Source: Cupriavidus necator (GTDB lineage Bacteria > Pseudomonadota > Gammaproteobacteria > Burkholderiales > Burkholderiaceae). Taken from it: a stretch of DNA of 64,000 nucleotides. Where the stretch lies: NCBI GenBank assembly GCA_022041995.1, contig CP074382.1, forward strand, positions 248,001 to 312,000. The letters run 5' to 3'. Under the pieces are notes generated by a model that was given only the letters and a program-made list of their open reading frames with translations, did not search any database and was not told the origin of the DNA. This document shows, in pieces, positions 54,185 through 63,164 of the stretch (the stretch's first letter is position 1; each line of letters opens with the position of its first letter). Made by a program: the position numbers and the translations under genes.

Positions 54185-54932
54185 TTAGCATCGGTTCACC
54201 CACGGCATAAAGATTTCTTTTGCTTCAGCATCTCGACGCATGATATCCAACAAGTGTTTTGTCACGCCCATCATGCGTCTGCAAAATTCAGATTCGGGCT
54301 TTCGACCTAGGACATCGCCATACATCGCATGATGGAAGACCGGCTCGGCTCCGCACCACGGCTCAAAGGCGCAATCGCTGCACATAGGTGCAGAACCCGT
54401 AAATGAGTCTTCAAGCGCGCTGAGAAGAGCGTCATTTGTGAAGATCTGCTCGTAGGTGTTCTCGTGCACGTTCCCAAGTCGGAACGTCGTATCGCCCATT
54501 TCCCGGAGCATGCGGCTTTCGTCCGACGCGTACACATCGCCGTCGTAATTGAACACCACCGCGGCGATACCTGCGCCTGCCGGATTCATCAAGTCAACGA
54601 AGCCAGGATCATTTGATGTCAACATCTTGGTCAGAATGAGACTGGAGTAGTACTCGGTAAACGGCAGGCCGGTCTTGTTGAGTTCCAAGATGTAGTCCAG
54701 CCCTTCCTTGTAAAACTGCAGCCAGCGTTCGGCGTTGTATGCCTGGAAGCTCTTCGTCTTCATGGCAAAGCCATAGGGAGACAAGTGTCGCAAGAAGATG
54801 CCGTTGAGGCCATGCTTGACGTACTCGTCGATGATGTCCCTGACCCGATTTAGGCTTGCTGGGGACGTGGTCATCAGCGCCGACACGGAGTCATATCCGA
54901 CAATGTCCCTAGCCCGCTGGAGTCCCGCCACG
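54185..54932 (-). pseudogene. hxsB: HxsB radical-SAM maturase, C-terminal exon
   Basis: About 248 residues: VAGLQRARDIVGYDSVSALM, TTSPASLNRVRDIIDEYVKH, the hallmark IFLRHLSPYGFAMKT, GFVDLMNPAGAGIAAVVFNY, DGDVYASDESRMLREMGDTT, and a SPASM-like Cys cluster MCSDCAFEPWCGAEP with a later EFCRRMMG. This is the C-terminal half of HxsB of the His-Xaa-Ser system; the upstream part with GRDSHAR is at 63772-64000. The two are parted by a group II intron carrying two RIT elements. If the intron still spliced, the join HAR-F-VAGLQ would be in frame. The stop overlaps the hxsC start. Confidence 0.8.
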
Positions 54933-55070
54933 GTAGGGTCGAGAACTGGCGCGCGCACCTTCAGGTGCCGGTGGTGATTCCACCGCTTTTGCGATGGCCC
55001 GCAATCCGGCGACCATAGTCACGTTTCCAGCTCCCGCCACGTCAAACGCAGCATGCGGTTTTCCCGCACT

Positions 55071-55090
55071 AAATGTGATCGATCACATTT
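55071..55090. promoter_or_regulatory. CRP-like palindrome beside RIT1
   Basis: AAATGTGATCGATCACATTT is a perfect 20-bp palindrome, resembling the CRP consensus but two bases shorter in the centre. It sits between the RIT1 left end and the damaged domain V. It may be part of the RIT1 insertion product rather than a regulator site. Confidence 0.4.
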
Positions 55091-55186
55091 TATGCGATAT
55101 GTGGTGTTGGCTCAAATGTAGTCTTGCGGCGCCCGAGCCGCGATCCTGACAGGATCCGGCCGGCCGAACGCCACATAAAAAGCCTG

Positions 55187-56170
55187 CTACAAGGACCGGA
55201 GAAACGCCATCAACGCGGGATCTTTGGCCCACCGCCTATTCGCCTTTCGATCGCTAGGGATAGTAAGCCGCGCCAGGGCGTTAGCCTTCATCTCCAAATC
55301 AATTTCGGCGTAAACGTTGGTCGTATCGATGGAGACATGACCAAGCCACGCACGTACTGTGTTGATATCGACGCCGGATCGAAGCAGGTGGGTCGCTGTT
55401 GAATGTCTAATGCTGTGCGGGCTGACGCGCTTGGATGCGAGCGAGGGCATATTGGCTCGCGCCTTGACAGCGTAGCGCTCTACGACCGCGTGAATACCGA
55501 AACGCGTCAGGGGTTGCCCACAGCGATTGAGGAATACTCTTTCCTGCGGTGGTCGTTGGCCAGCGAGGTTGCACAACTCTTGCACGGTGTCGGGCCATAG
55601 CGGACACTGTCGCTGTTTTCGACCCTTGCCGAGAACGCTCACACTGCTGGAGATCGCATCGACGTTGCCGATGGTCAGGTGGGCCGCCTCGTCCGCCCGC
55701 GCACCGGCATTGTAAAGAAACAGCAACAGGGCGTAGTCACGGCGACCTTGAGATGTACGTCGATCTGGGCAAGCAAGGAGCGCATCCATTTCAGCCTTGT
55801 CGAGATAGGGCACCACCGCTCTTGTAGTCTTCTTGTAGGGGATGCAGCGCAACTGGGTGCACCATTGGATATGTTCCGGGCTGTGCTCGCCAACGAATCG
55901 AGCCAAAGCATGGATAGCAGCCAGACGCTGATTCCGCGTCGCGACGCTGCATCCGCGACGGACTTCGATATCTGAGAGGAAGTCCCGGACGATCTCGGCC
56001 GACACATCTGTCATTGCCAGCCGGTCGACCGGTTTGTGGGCTTGACCTGAAACGAAAGGGATCAGTTGGCACAGCGTGTCGCGGTAGCTCTGCTGGGTGT
56101 TGCGAGCGAGGTTCCGCTCGCCAATCAGGTACTCGAGCAGGAAGCGCCGGACCCACATTGTGTCACCCAT
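55187..56170 (-). CDS. RIT1 third tyrosine recombinase
   Basis: About 327 residues from MGDTMWVRRF; an earlier in-frame ATG at 56179 is possible. Core-binding domain RFLLEYLIGERNLARNTQQS, then the catalytic domain with Arg in YNAGARADEAAHL, HSIRHSTATHLLRSG, WLGHVSIDTTNVYAEI. The R-H-R-H-Y set is complete. The start overlaps the stop of the middle gene by 8 bp. By RIT precedent the three proteins act together; their division of labour is not known. Confidence 0.88.
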   Translation of the reverse strand: MGDTMWVRRFLLEYLIGERNLARNTQQSYRDTLCQLIPFVSGQAHKPVDRLAMTDVSAEIVRDFLSDIEVRRGCSVATRNQRLAAIHALARFVGEHSPEHIQWCTQLRCIPYKKTTRAVVPYLDKAEMDALLACPDRRTSQGRRDYALLLFLYNAGARADEAAHLTIGNVDAISSSVSVLGKGRKQRQCPLWPDTVQELCNLAGQRPPQERVFLNRCGQPLTRFGIHAVVERYAVKARANMPSLASKRVSPHSIRHSTATHLLRSGVDINTVRAWLGHVSIDTTNVYAEIDLEMKANALARLTIPSDRKANRRWAKDPALMAFLRSL

Positions 56171-57098
56171 GATCGTCACCTCCCCGGGCGTAGCGCTCGA
56201 ACCGTAAGCTCGCCTGTCGCAGCAGTTCTGGCGTCATGGTCAGGTAGTGTTGGGTGGCGGCAATATGCACGTGACCAAGATAGGTTGCCAACTGAGGCAG
56301 CAAGCGTTGTACATCGGCACCTTCGCGATACCAGGAGACCAACCGGGTAACCGTATAGGTGTGCCGAATGTCATGAAGTCGTGGCTGATACCGTGCGCTA
56401 TCGCCACGACGTACCTGTGCGCGTTCACGCAATTGTTTGAAGGCATGCTCGGCGCCAGCTCTGGACAGGCGCTGTCCACGTTTCGTCAACAGGAAGGCGG
56501 CGTCTCGGTTGAGCGGCGGCCATTTGTTGCGTTCGGCGGCATACTGAACCAGCACCGAAGTCAGATCTGGTCCGGTCGGCACCAGCCGTGTCTTGTAAAA
56601 CTTGCTTTCACGGATGCAAAGGATTCCAGAGTCCAGATCCACATCCGCCAGATTCAGGCCGACAGCCTCGCCGATGCGAAGCCCGGTACCATAGAGCAGT
56701 AGCAGGAGCGTCCGGCAGGTTAGCGACGACAGATTGCAGCGCTCACGATCCGCCGTCGCCGCCAGTAGACGCTTCATCTCTTCTCGCGAATAGATGTACG
56801 GCACGAAGGTCCGGGGCTCCTTGGGTACCGTTAAGGGTAATGGTGAACTGGTGGTGTAGCCGCGAGCAATGGCAAAGCGGTAGAAGCCGCGCAGCGCGCT
56901 GAGCTTGCGATGCCAGAAAGCCGTGATGGGACCCTTACCGGCAAGGAACGCATAGACACGATCGGCGTCGATCTCGCGCATATCGATGTCGCCGAGCGTT
57001 CGATAAAAGGACTTCAAGGTACGCGCCTCAGTGGAAAAGCGCATCCCCAGTGACTGTTTGTAGGCCACATAGGCGGCAACCGCTTCAGGCAGTTTCAT
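56163..57098 (-). CDS. RIT1 second tyrosine recombinase
   Basis: 311 residues starting MKLPEAVAAYVAYKQSLGMR. Catalytic Arg in YGTGLRIGEAVGLN, then LHDIRHTYTVTRLVSWYREG, and, after a longer insertion than usual, TYLGHVHIAATQHYLTM. All five residues present. Its ATG overlaps the stop of the first gene as ATGA. The matching position in RIT2 encodes a protein of very similar length with the same insertion. Confidence 0.88.
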   Translation of the reverse strand: MKLPEAVAAYVAYKQSLGMRFSTEARTLKSFYRTLGDIDMREIDADRVYAFLAGKGPITAFWHRKLSALRGFYRFAIARGYTTSSPLPLTVPKEPRTFVPYIYSREEMKRLLAATADRERCNLSSLTCRTLLLLLYGTGLRIGEAVGLNLADVDLDSGILCIRESKFYKTRLVPTGPDLTSVLVQYAAERNKWPPLNRDAAFLLTKRGQRLSRAGAEHAFKQLRERAQVRRGDSARYQPRLHDIRHTYTVTRLVSWYREGADVQRLLPQLATYLGHVHIAATQHYLTMTPELLRQASLRFERYARGGDDHG

Positions 57099-58342
57099 AG
57101 CAAGTCTCCCAGGGCAAAGTCTGCAACCTGCCTCAGGCCAGCCAGATCGACCTTGGCATAGGTGCGCGTTGCATAAGCGCTGCGATGACCCAGGTAGTCA
57201 CCGATTTCCTTGAGTGAGAGTCCCTCAGCCACGAGGTAAGTCGCGCACGCGTGTCGAAGTGAATGGGGTCCACCACGACGGCAACTGATATTCAGAAGCC
57301 GCAATCGTCGGTTGACCAGGTAGTGCAGACTCGTAGGCGCGAGTGGACGAAACGGGGCTCGTATGGTGAGAAACAAAGAGCGCGAGACAATATGAGGTCG
57401 TACCTGTTCCAGATACCGCAGAATTGCTTCACCTACCTCGGCTGCAAGCGGGTAGTCCTGTTTGCTCCGCTGCTTTGGACGGCTGATGTGAAGGATGTCA
57501 TGTTCCCAGTCCACGTCGTCCAGAGTCAGGCCCACGACTTCACCCCTTCTCAGCCCGTAGACCGCGAGGAGCAACAGAATGGCGCGGTCCCGGATATCAT
57601 GGGGACTGTCCGTATCGGTGCTGCGAATGAGTCGCTGCACGTCTTCCCACTTTGGCCCGGCTGGAAGCGTCTCGTGGCTGAACAGACGCGGTCCTTCGAT
57701 ACCGGCGGCGAGTGTCTTCGAGCACCAGGTTTGCTCACCGGCGTAGCGGAGGAAACTTCGCATCGCGCCGGCAAGGCTGGCCATCGATACCCGGGACCAG
57801 CCTTGCATTCGTCTCAGTGCAAAAAAGGCGTCGACCTGTTCGAGTCGCATCACGCCGATGCTGCTTCCTTGCTCACTGAGCCAGGACAAAAACGCCTGAA
57901 CGTGCCAGCATCGATTGTGAATCGTGTGTGACGACAGGCCGCGCTCCTCGCGCAAGTAGCTGTCGAACCGTTGAACAAGATCGACGAATGGCGGCGTTTC
58001 AGGTTGCGGCTCCTGCAGTCGTCCCAGGAAGCGAAGCCAGGCCGTAGCGGTCTGAATAAACCGTTCCCGCGAGAACTTTGCCGTCAGGATTCGCTGATGC
58101 CGTCGCTGGTAACGAACCCAGCGATCGGCTGCCATCTCGACCTCAGCAGACGGAATCAATCGTCCGTTGTCGAGCGCGATACGCTGGGAAATTGCCAGGA
58201 GCTCAGGTGCAAGGCTCAACAGCGTTGAATGGGCAGCACCGCCCTGTGCGCAGTGGGCCAGATAGCGTTCTCGATCATCGGCCGACGGACCATTGCGATG
58301 ACGAGCCAGTACACGAGGGTAATGAAACAACGTACCGAACAT
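57095..58342 (-). CDS. RIT1 first tyrosine recombinase
   Basis: 415 residues. N-terminal extension of about 100 residues before the core-binding domain (FDSYLREERGLSSHTIHNRC), then the catalytic domain: YGLRRGEVVGL, HSLRHACATYLVAEG, YLGHRSAYATRTYAKV, all catalytic residues present. First gene of the trio; 133 bp separate its start from the right inverted repeat, room for a promoter. RIT2's first gene is predicted at the same length. Confidence 0.88.
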   Translation of the reverse strand: MFGTLFHYPRVLARHRNGPSADDRERYLAHCAQGGAAHSTLLSLAPELLAISQRIALDNGRLIPSAEVEMAADRWVRYQRRHQRILTAKFSRERFIQTATAWLRFLGRLQEPQPETPPFVDLVQRFDSYLREERGLSSHTIHNRCWHVQAFLSWLSEQGSSIGVMRLEQVDAFFALRRMQGWSRVSMASLAGAMRSFLRYAGEQTWCSKTLAAGIEGPRLFSHETLPAGPKWEDVQRLIRSTDTDSPHDIRDRAILLLLAVYGLRRGEVVGLTLDDVDWEHDILHISRPKQRSKQDYPLAAEVGEAILRYLEQVRPHIVSRSLFLTIRAPFRPLAPTSLHYLVNRRLRLLNISCRRGGPHSLRHACATYLVAEGLSLKEIGDYLGHRSAYATRTYAKVDLAGLRQVADFALGDLL

Positions 58343-58521
58343 GATCGGATCTCCGAGTTAACCTTCGGATCTCCGACACTACTCCGGCGCAAATTTATGT
58401 GGCCTTCAATGGGCAAACACCGCTGACTAACCTCGCCCGTCCCCGCAAGACCACATTTGAGCCAACACCACATATGGCACTACGCTCTCCTGTTTGCTTC
58501 ATGTCAAGTTTATGGGACTCA

Positions 58522-59826
58522 TCATGCTGGCGACGCTTTCGTCGATGGGCCACGACGAACCCGATAGCCATTGAACAGCTTCAGTTCGTCATAGAGCCAT
58601 CGCCTACTCCACCTCTTCCAGCCGAAGCCCTGACGATTCCGGGATCGCCCAAGATGGCGCCTGACCTTCTTTTCCACCCAGTCCTGGATGAAGCTGAAGC
58701 ACTCACTGGAGTGTCCGACAGCGAAGTAGTTCACCCAGCCACGTAACACCGGATTTATCAGTTGCACCACTCGATCCACCGGCTGCGACTGGTATCGCCT
58801 GAACACCTCCTTGAGTTTGCGCAGCAACGCCGTGCGTTTCTTCAACTTGGGCGTATAGTGCGCTCGCCACACCTGTCTCTTTATGCTGCGCAATCGACGG
58901 AAGTCGAATCCCAGAAAGCCAAAGCTCTCACCGCAGTCCAAATCCACCGTGCGACTCTTCTCTTCATTGACCTCGACCTGTAACTTGGCAAACTCTTCCC
59001 GAAGCCGTCGGCTTACCGCCCCCAGCAGCCACGCATGGCGCGGATGGGCGTCGATTAGCACGACCAGGTCATCAGCGAAACGGGCATACTCGACGTAGGT
59101 GTACTTCCCATTGCGCGTGGTGTCCTTCGCCCGCTCAAGCATTCGGTCGACCTCAGTGAGGTAGATATTGCTGAGCAGAGGCGAGATCACCCCACCCTGT
59201 GGTACGCCTTGTTTGCCCGATGACGTCAGCATCAGCTTCAGCAAACGCATGACCGCGTTGTCATTGACTCGGCGAGCCACCTTGTCGAGCAGCAGATGAT
59301 GCCGCACGGTGTCAAAGTAGGCGCGCAGATCCAAGTCTATGACGCGGGTCTTGCACTGAACGATCGCCGTCGCCACCCGATGCACCGCTTCATGCGCGGT
59401 CCGCTTCGGACGATAGCCATATGACCCCGGTTGGAAGTCTGCTTCGAAGATCGGTTCCAGAATGAGCTTGAGCGCGCCTTGCACCACGCGGTCGCGGATA
59501 GATGGGATCGACAGGACACGGACTTTGCCCCCGTCCTTCGGTATCTCCTGCCGCCGCGCCCGTAGCGGTACGTAGGTGCGCTCGATCAGTTCGCCCTGTA
59601 TCTGCTCGAGGAAGGACTCCACGCCTTGCGCCTCGATGGCCTCGAACGTCACTCCGTCGATACCCGGTGCGCCGTTGTTCTTTCTGGCCAGCGAATACGC
59701 TTCGCGCAGCGTCTCCATCTTGCAGACGTGGACGTACAACCCCCAGAAACGCCAGGACGGTTCAGCCTTCGCCTTGACGTATATTCCCCGCCTCAGGTCC
59801 TGCAAACTGCTGGACGCCTTTGTCAT
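58522..59826 (-). CDS. ltrA: Group II intron reverse transcriptase/maturase
   Basis: 434 residues from MTKASSSLQDLRRGIYVKAK, with GGAGG upstream of the ATG at 59826; the frame is open to 59886. RT motifs: NNGAPGIDGVTFEAIEAQGV, IPKDGGKVRVLSIPSIRDRV, YGYRPKRTAHEAV, DLDLRAYFDTVRH (first catalytic Asp), GVPQGGVISPLLSNIYL, and YARFADDLVVLID carrying the FADD form of YADD. The maturase X domain follows (VLRGWVNYFAVGHSSECF ... GWKRWSRRWLYDELKLFNGY). No HNH endonuclease domain. It lies between the two RIT elements but is itself intact, so the protein may still be made. Confidence 0.9.
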   Translation of the reverse strand: MTKASSSLQDLRRGIYVKAKAEPSWRFWGLYVHVCKMETLREAYSLARKNNGAPGIDGVTFEAIEAQGVESFLEQIQGELIERTYVPLRARRQEIPKDGGKVRVLSIPSIRDRVVQGALKLILEPIFEADFQPGSYGYRPKRTAHEAVHRVATAIVQCKTRVIDLDLRAYFDTVRHHLLLDKVARRVNDNAVMRLLKLMLTSSGKQGVPQGGVISPLLSNIYLTEVDRMLERAKDTTRNGKYTYVEYARFADDLVVLIDAHPRHAWLLGAVSRRLREEFAKLQVEVNEEKSRTVDLDCGESFGFLGFDFRRLRSIKRQVWRAHYTPKLKKRTALLRKLKEVFRRYQSQPVDRVVQLINPVLRGWVNYFAVGHSSECFSFIQDWVEKKVRRHLGRSRNRQGFGWKRWSRRWLYDELKLFNGYRVRRGPSTKASPA

Positions 59827-60019
59827 CTCGTCCTTGCCTCCCATGTTGTCGAGGACATTACAAACAGCAGCGCCCCTTCGCTCCACCGGCGTTACCCGCT
59901 AGGCGCTGCAGCGCCTAACGGGTATTCAGCGGAGTCCATTTTTCTGCGGAGTGGGAAGGCCTAGGCAAGGACATCCCTGTAGGCACCATCGTTTCCACTC
60001 CGCATAACATTACACGCGC

Positions 60020-61009
60020 TTACACAGTCCTCAGAAGTTCAATGAGCTGATCGGGTGCGCGAAAGTGTCCCTTACGAAGGGTAGGCGGGACAGTGGAGTT
60101 CATGGTTTCGAGCAGTGTCGTTGTATCGGCCCGCAGATACATCTCCGTTGTTTGTTTACTGGCGTGGCCCAGCCACAACGCGACTTTGCGGATGTCGCCG
60201 GTCGATTGCAGGATAGAAAGGGCACATGAATGTCGAAGGCAATGGGGAGATACTCTTTTGGTTAGGAGTGTCGGACAACGCTGTGCTGCCGTTTGGACAT
60301 GTTTGTGCAGAATGTACTCGAACCCGGAGCGGGTCATTGCGGCTCCGCGTGCATTGAGAAAGACCTCCGTCGCTTGCCCCGTAGGCCGCAGTGCCAACCA
60401 GGCACGCAACGCAGTGGCCGTTTCTCGCCACAAGGGCAAGGCTCGTTCGCGCCGGCCTTTGCCGAGAACGTGGACGCTGAGCCGAGGCTCAAAACTCAAA
60501 TTCTCCAGACGCAAACCAACTAACTCGGAGACGCGTAACCCTGCTGAATAGGCGACGTACAGCATGGCGCGATCACGAATACCGTCACGGATGGTTAGCG
60601 ACGGCGCATCGAGCAAGGCTTGCATTTCGTCGCGGTTGAGATAGTCGACCAAGCGCGTGTCGGCACGTTTTAGGGGGATCGCCCGAATGCGTTGGATCTG
60701 CTCGAAGACCGACGGTTCTCGGTACTCGATGAATCGCATGAAAGTGCGAATCGCGGCCAAGCGAACATTGCGGGTAGCGGGGCTGTTGGCACGCTCGGTT
60801 TCCAAATGGGTGAGGAAATCAAGCACCAGCGGTGCATCGAGCTGTTCCAATTCCAGCGCCGAAGGTCTGATCTTTAGTCGCTTGGCGGCGAACTCGAAGA
60901 ACAGGCGTAAGGCCAATGCGTAGGTATCGCAGGTGCGCTCGCTGGCCCGACGTTCCAAGGGAAGACGCTCGCGCAGAAAGACGCTGACATGAGTGGCAAG
61001 TGACGTCAT
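60020..61009 (-). CDS. RIT2 third tyrosine recombinase
   Basis: 329 residues from MTSLATHVSVFLRERLPLER; an open frame to 61039 exists, but the ATG at 61009 overlaps the preceding stop as ATGA. Core-binding region RRASERTCDTYALALRLFFE, catalytic Arg in YSAGLRVSELVGL, HCLRHSCALSILQSTG, WLGHASKQTTEMYLRA. Complete catalytic set. Corresponds in order and length to the third gene of RIT1. Confidence 0.88.
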   Translation of the reverse strand: MTSLATHVSVFLRERLPLERRASERTCDTYALALRLFFEFAAKRLKIRPSALELEQLDAPLVLDFLTHLETERANSPATRNVRLAAIRTFMRFIEYREPSVFEQIQRIRAIPLKRADTRLVDYLNRDEMQALLDAPSLTIRDGIRDRAMLYVAYSAGLRVSELVGLRLENLSFEPRLSVHVLGKGRRERALPLWRETATALRAWLALRPTGQATEVFLNARGAAMTRSGFEYILHKHVQTAAQRCPTLLTKRVSPHCLRHSCALSILQSTGDIRKVALWLGHASKQTTEMYLRADTTTLLETMNSTVPPTLRKGHFRAPDQLIELLRTV

Positions 61010-61923
61010 GAGATGGCTCCTTTGAAAAAGTCCTCGCACCGATTGGCGATGTCGCTGAGCAACTGTGGAGTGGTATGCAGATAGACAAATGTGCCGCTGA
61101 GTTTCACGTGGCCGAGATAGGTAGACACCGCGAGTACGTGCTGGCGGACGTAGTCGTAACCAGCCGGGCAGCTCTCCAGTGCTCTAACGGCCCAGCTATG
61201 CCGAAGGTCATGGATTCGAGGTCGCGGGCCTGATCGGCCGGGATCCGGATCCAGTCCTATCTCCTGCACCAGAGTCCGAAAGGTCTCCTGCACGGCTGAG
61301 TAGTGAAGACCACGACGACGACTCGAGATGAAGACGTGGTCGTCCCCTCCGCCGAGTTGCCGGCGCCGCTCCAAATAGCGCTCCAACCCTGCCTGCGTGC
61401 TCGGATGTAGGGGTACCAAGCGGCTCTTATGAAATTTGCTTGCACGAATCACCAGACCGTCTGCGGTGATATCCTCGAAGCGCAGCGCTAGCGCCTCCGA
61501 AATCCGCAGCCCCGTCACCGCCAGCAAGGAGAACAGCGTGCAATAGGTCCACGGCCGCAAGGAGTCGGAGGGTGGCAAGCGTGCGGCTTGCTCCAAGAGC
61601 TGACGGATTTGGCCTGCCGTGAAGATGAAGGGGCGATACAGCAGTCGCTGACGCGGAAATACGTTCCGACGTGGGACTTCATGCCGCGTGTCCTCGGCCT
61701 GTGCGTGGCTGGCAAAGATTCTTATCGCCTCGAGACGGCGACCGCGTTGAGAGGCAGACGGAGCCAAAGCGGCCCATTCAAGCGCAGTCTGTTCGCGTAC
61801 GTGAGTTTCGCCGCGTGCGGTGGCGAAGCGAGCGTAGTTGCGCAGGAAGCCTTCGGTGACGCGCAATCCGAAGCCCGCCGAGCGCCGTATGGCCAGATAG
61901 GCGTCGATGGATGAGATTAGCAT
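61006..61923 (-). CDS. RIT2 second tyrosine recombinase
   Basis: 305 residues from MLISSIDAYLAIRRSAGFGL, with GGAGG seven bases upstream of the ATG at 61923; a start at 61941 would add six residues. Catalytic Arg in TGLRISEALALRF, IHDLRHSWAVRALESC, a longer spacer with YDYVRQHVL, then TYLGHVKLSGTFVYLHT. Shares the extended spacer with its RIT1 counterpart, so the middle gene is a distinct subfamily. Overlaps the first gene's stop by 7 bp. Confidence 0.88.
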   Translation of the reverse strand: MLISSIDAYLAIRRSAGFGLRVTEGFLRNYARFATARGETHVREQTALEWAALAPSASQRGRRLEAIRIFASHAQAEDTRHEVPRRNVFPRQRLLYRPFIFTAGQIRQLLEQAARLPPSDSLRPWTYCTLFSLLAVTGLRISEALALRFEDITADGLVIRASKFHKSRLVPLHPSTQAGLERYLERRRQLGGGDDHVFISSRRRGLHYSAVQETFRTLVQEIGLDPDPGRSGPRPRIHDLRHSWAVRALESCPAGYDYVRQHVLAVSTYLGHVKLSGTFVYLHTTPQLLSDIANRCEDFFKGAIS

Positions 61924-63164
61924 GGCGAAACCTCCGGCCACGGTTGCGCCAGCTCGCGTAGCAACCTCACGTCGACCTTCGCGTAATGGGCCGTGGTATC
62001 CAGCGAGCGATGGCGTAACAATACGGCGATGCTCTCAAGGGACGCACCTTCTGCCAGTAACGCTGTGGCAGCGGAATGACGCAATAGATGCGCGCCATGG
62101 GAAGGGGCGCTCACGCCGGCGCGATGAATAGCACTTTTTACAATAGCGGAAACGGCAGTGCTGTTCGTTGGAAAGGGACCGACTGGTGAAGCGACCCGCA
62201 GAAACAGATGGTCCGATCTCACCGCCGGGCGTGCCGTCGCCAAGTAATGGGCGATGGCATCTCCGACCTGCTGGGGTAGCGGTAGCTGAACCATACGGCG
62301 CGACTTCCCCAGGACCTGAACAGTCGCCTGCGCCCAATCGATATCTCCCAGACGCAGGGCATAGATATCGCTGGCACGCAGCCCCAAGCGCGCTAGCAAC
62401 AGAAGGATGGCGCGGTCGCGGGCTCCGGTGACGGTTGCCGAGTCGCACGCGGCCAACACACGTTCGACATCCGCGGGAGGCAAGTAGCGTGGCAGCGCCG
62501 AAAGGCGCCAACCCCCAATGGTTGGAATCGCAACGTCCAGGCCAACCTGGCACTGCCCCTGGGCGATGAGAAAGCGGATAAACGCACGTAGTGCTGTGAT
62601 CACCACTCTGGCTTGCGACCTTCCGTGCCGGCTCGCCCGATCGAGAACGAAGGCGCGCAGGTCGGCGATCGCAAAATCTCGGGGGTTGCTGCCGAGTGTT
62701 TGCAGAACATCAACAATAGTCCGCCGATAGGTGTTGAGAGTGGTGTCCGGCATCCCGTGATGCCGGCGCATCCACTCGCAAAACTGCAAAAACAGCGGTG
62801 GCATCGTCGGTCTAGTCGCGGCTTGCTCCACCACGGGGACGGCGCTCGTTGCCTGGAGGTGTCGCAGAAATGCGCTTGCTCCGCGCAAATCATAATCGTT
62901 CACACGCTTGAACCGCTCGCACTCACAGGCGCGCAAGTGTTCCTTGAACTCGTCGACGTTGGCCTTCTCAAGATCGGCCAATAATCGCCCACGACCTCGT
63001 AGCCAGTAGCTGAAGTATGCCGCTGAACGCAGATACCGTCGAATGGTGCCCGGCCTATAGCCCGCGCTGATCAATGCTGCAACGAAGCCATCCAGATAAG
63101 GTTCGGCAGGCGTCTGGTGGATAAAATCCGCCATGCCAGAGTTCGGGAAGTAGCTCGTCCACAT
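61917..63164 (-). CDS. RIT2 first tyrosine recombinase
   Basis: 415 residues from MWTSYFPNSGMADF, preceded by GGAGGA; the frame is open to 63215. Core-binding region FISAGYRPGTIRRYLRSAAY and a second helical stretch (YRRTIVDVLQTLGSN), catalytic Arg in LGLRASDIYALRL, HLLRHSAATALLAEG, and LLRHRSLDTTAHYAKV. The usual LGH is LRH here, but the His and Tyr remain. The same predicted length as the RIT1 first gene, despite low sequence similarity. Confidence 0.88.
   Translation of the reverse strand: MWTSYFPNSGMADFIHQTPAEPYLDGFVAALISAGYRPGTIRRYLRSAAYFSYWLRGRGRLLADLEKANVDEFKEHLRACECERFKRVNDYDLRGASAFLRHLQATSAVPVVEQAATRPTMPPLFLQFCEWMRRHHGMPDTTLNTYRRTIVDVLQTLGSNPRDFAIADLRAFVLDRASRHGRSQARVVITALRAFIRFLIAQGQCQVGLDVAIPTIGGWRLSALPRYLPPADVERVLAACDSATVTGARDRAILLLLARLGLRASDIYALRLGDIDWAQATVQVLGKSRRMVQLPLPQQVGDAIAHYLATARPAVRSDHLFLRVASPVGPFPTNSTAVSAIVKSAIHRAGVSAPSHGAHLLRHSAATALLAEGASLESIAVLLRHRSLDTTAHYAKVDVRLLRELAQPWPEVSPC

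Larger units (their letters stand above)
52385..54191 (-). pseudogene. hxsC: HxsC radical-SAM maturase, cut by IS630 and 3' truncated
   Basis: Minus strand. ATG at 54191 (MLTLTGRVIWQEKRTTQRQI ... GGKAFL) overlaps the hxsB stop (ATGCTAA). The frame is cut at the TA by IS630 copy 3 and resumes exactly in frame at 52914 (AKGSGPIPAGFTHYLAFNTR). The radical-SAM cluster motif CNNYCLMC and GITGGEPTL follow, as does SNHNSLLLTEQ typical of His-Xaa-Ser system maturase HxsC. After NHPDMMVGIPV the reading changes at about 52385 into antisense NUDIX sequence, so the C-terminal half is gone. The family is thought to modify His-Xaa-Ser repeat peptides (HxsA) together with HxsB and HxsD. Confidence 0.8.
55097..58475 (-). 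mobile_element. RIT element 1 (recombinases in trio)
   Basis: 3379 bp bounded by 33-bp inverted repeats with a single mismatch (left begins ATATGTGGTGTTGGCTC at 55097; the complement ends at 58475). Contains three overlapping minus-strand tyrosine-recombinase genes of 415, 311 and about 327 residues and no other gene. This is the layout of RIT elements described in Cupriavidus metallidurans and other bacteria. It sits 47 bp after the maturase stop within the intron. Confidence 0.88.

Noticed and set aside
55187..63164. Six tyrosine recombinases considered as an integron or ICE integrase cluster
   Set aside because: They fall into two groups of three overlapping genes, each group with its own inverted repeats, which is the RIT pattern. 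No attC arrays or cargo are seen.
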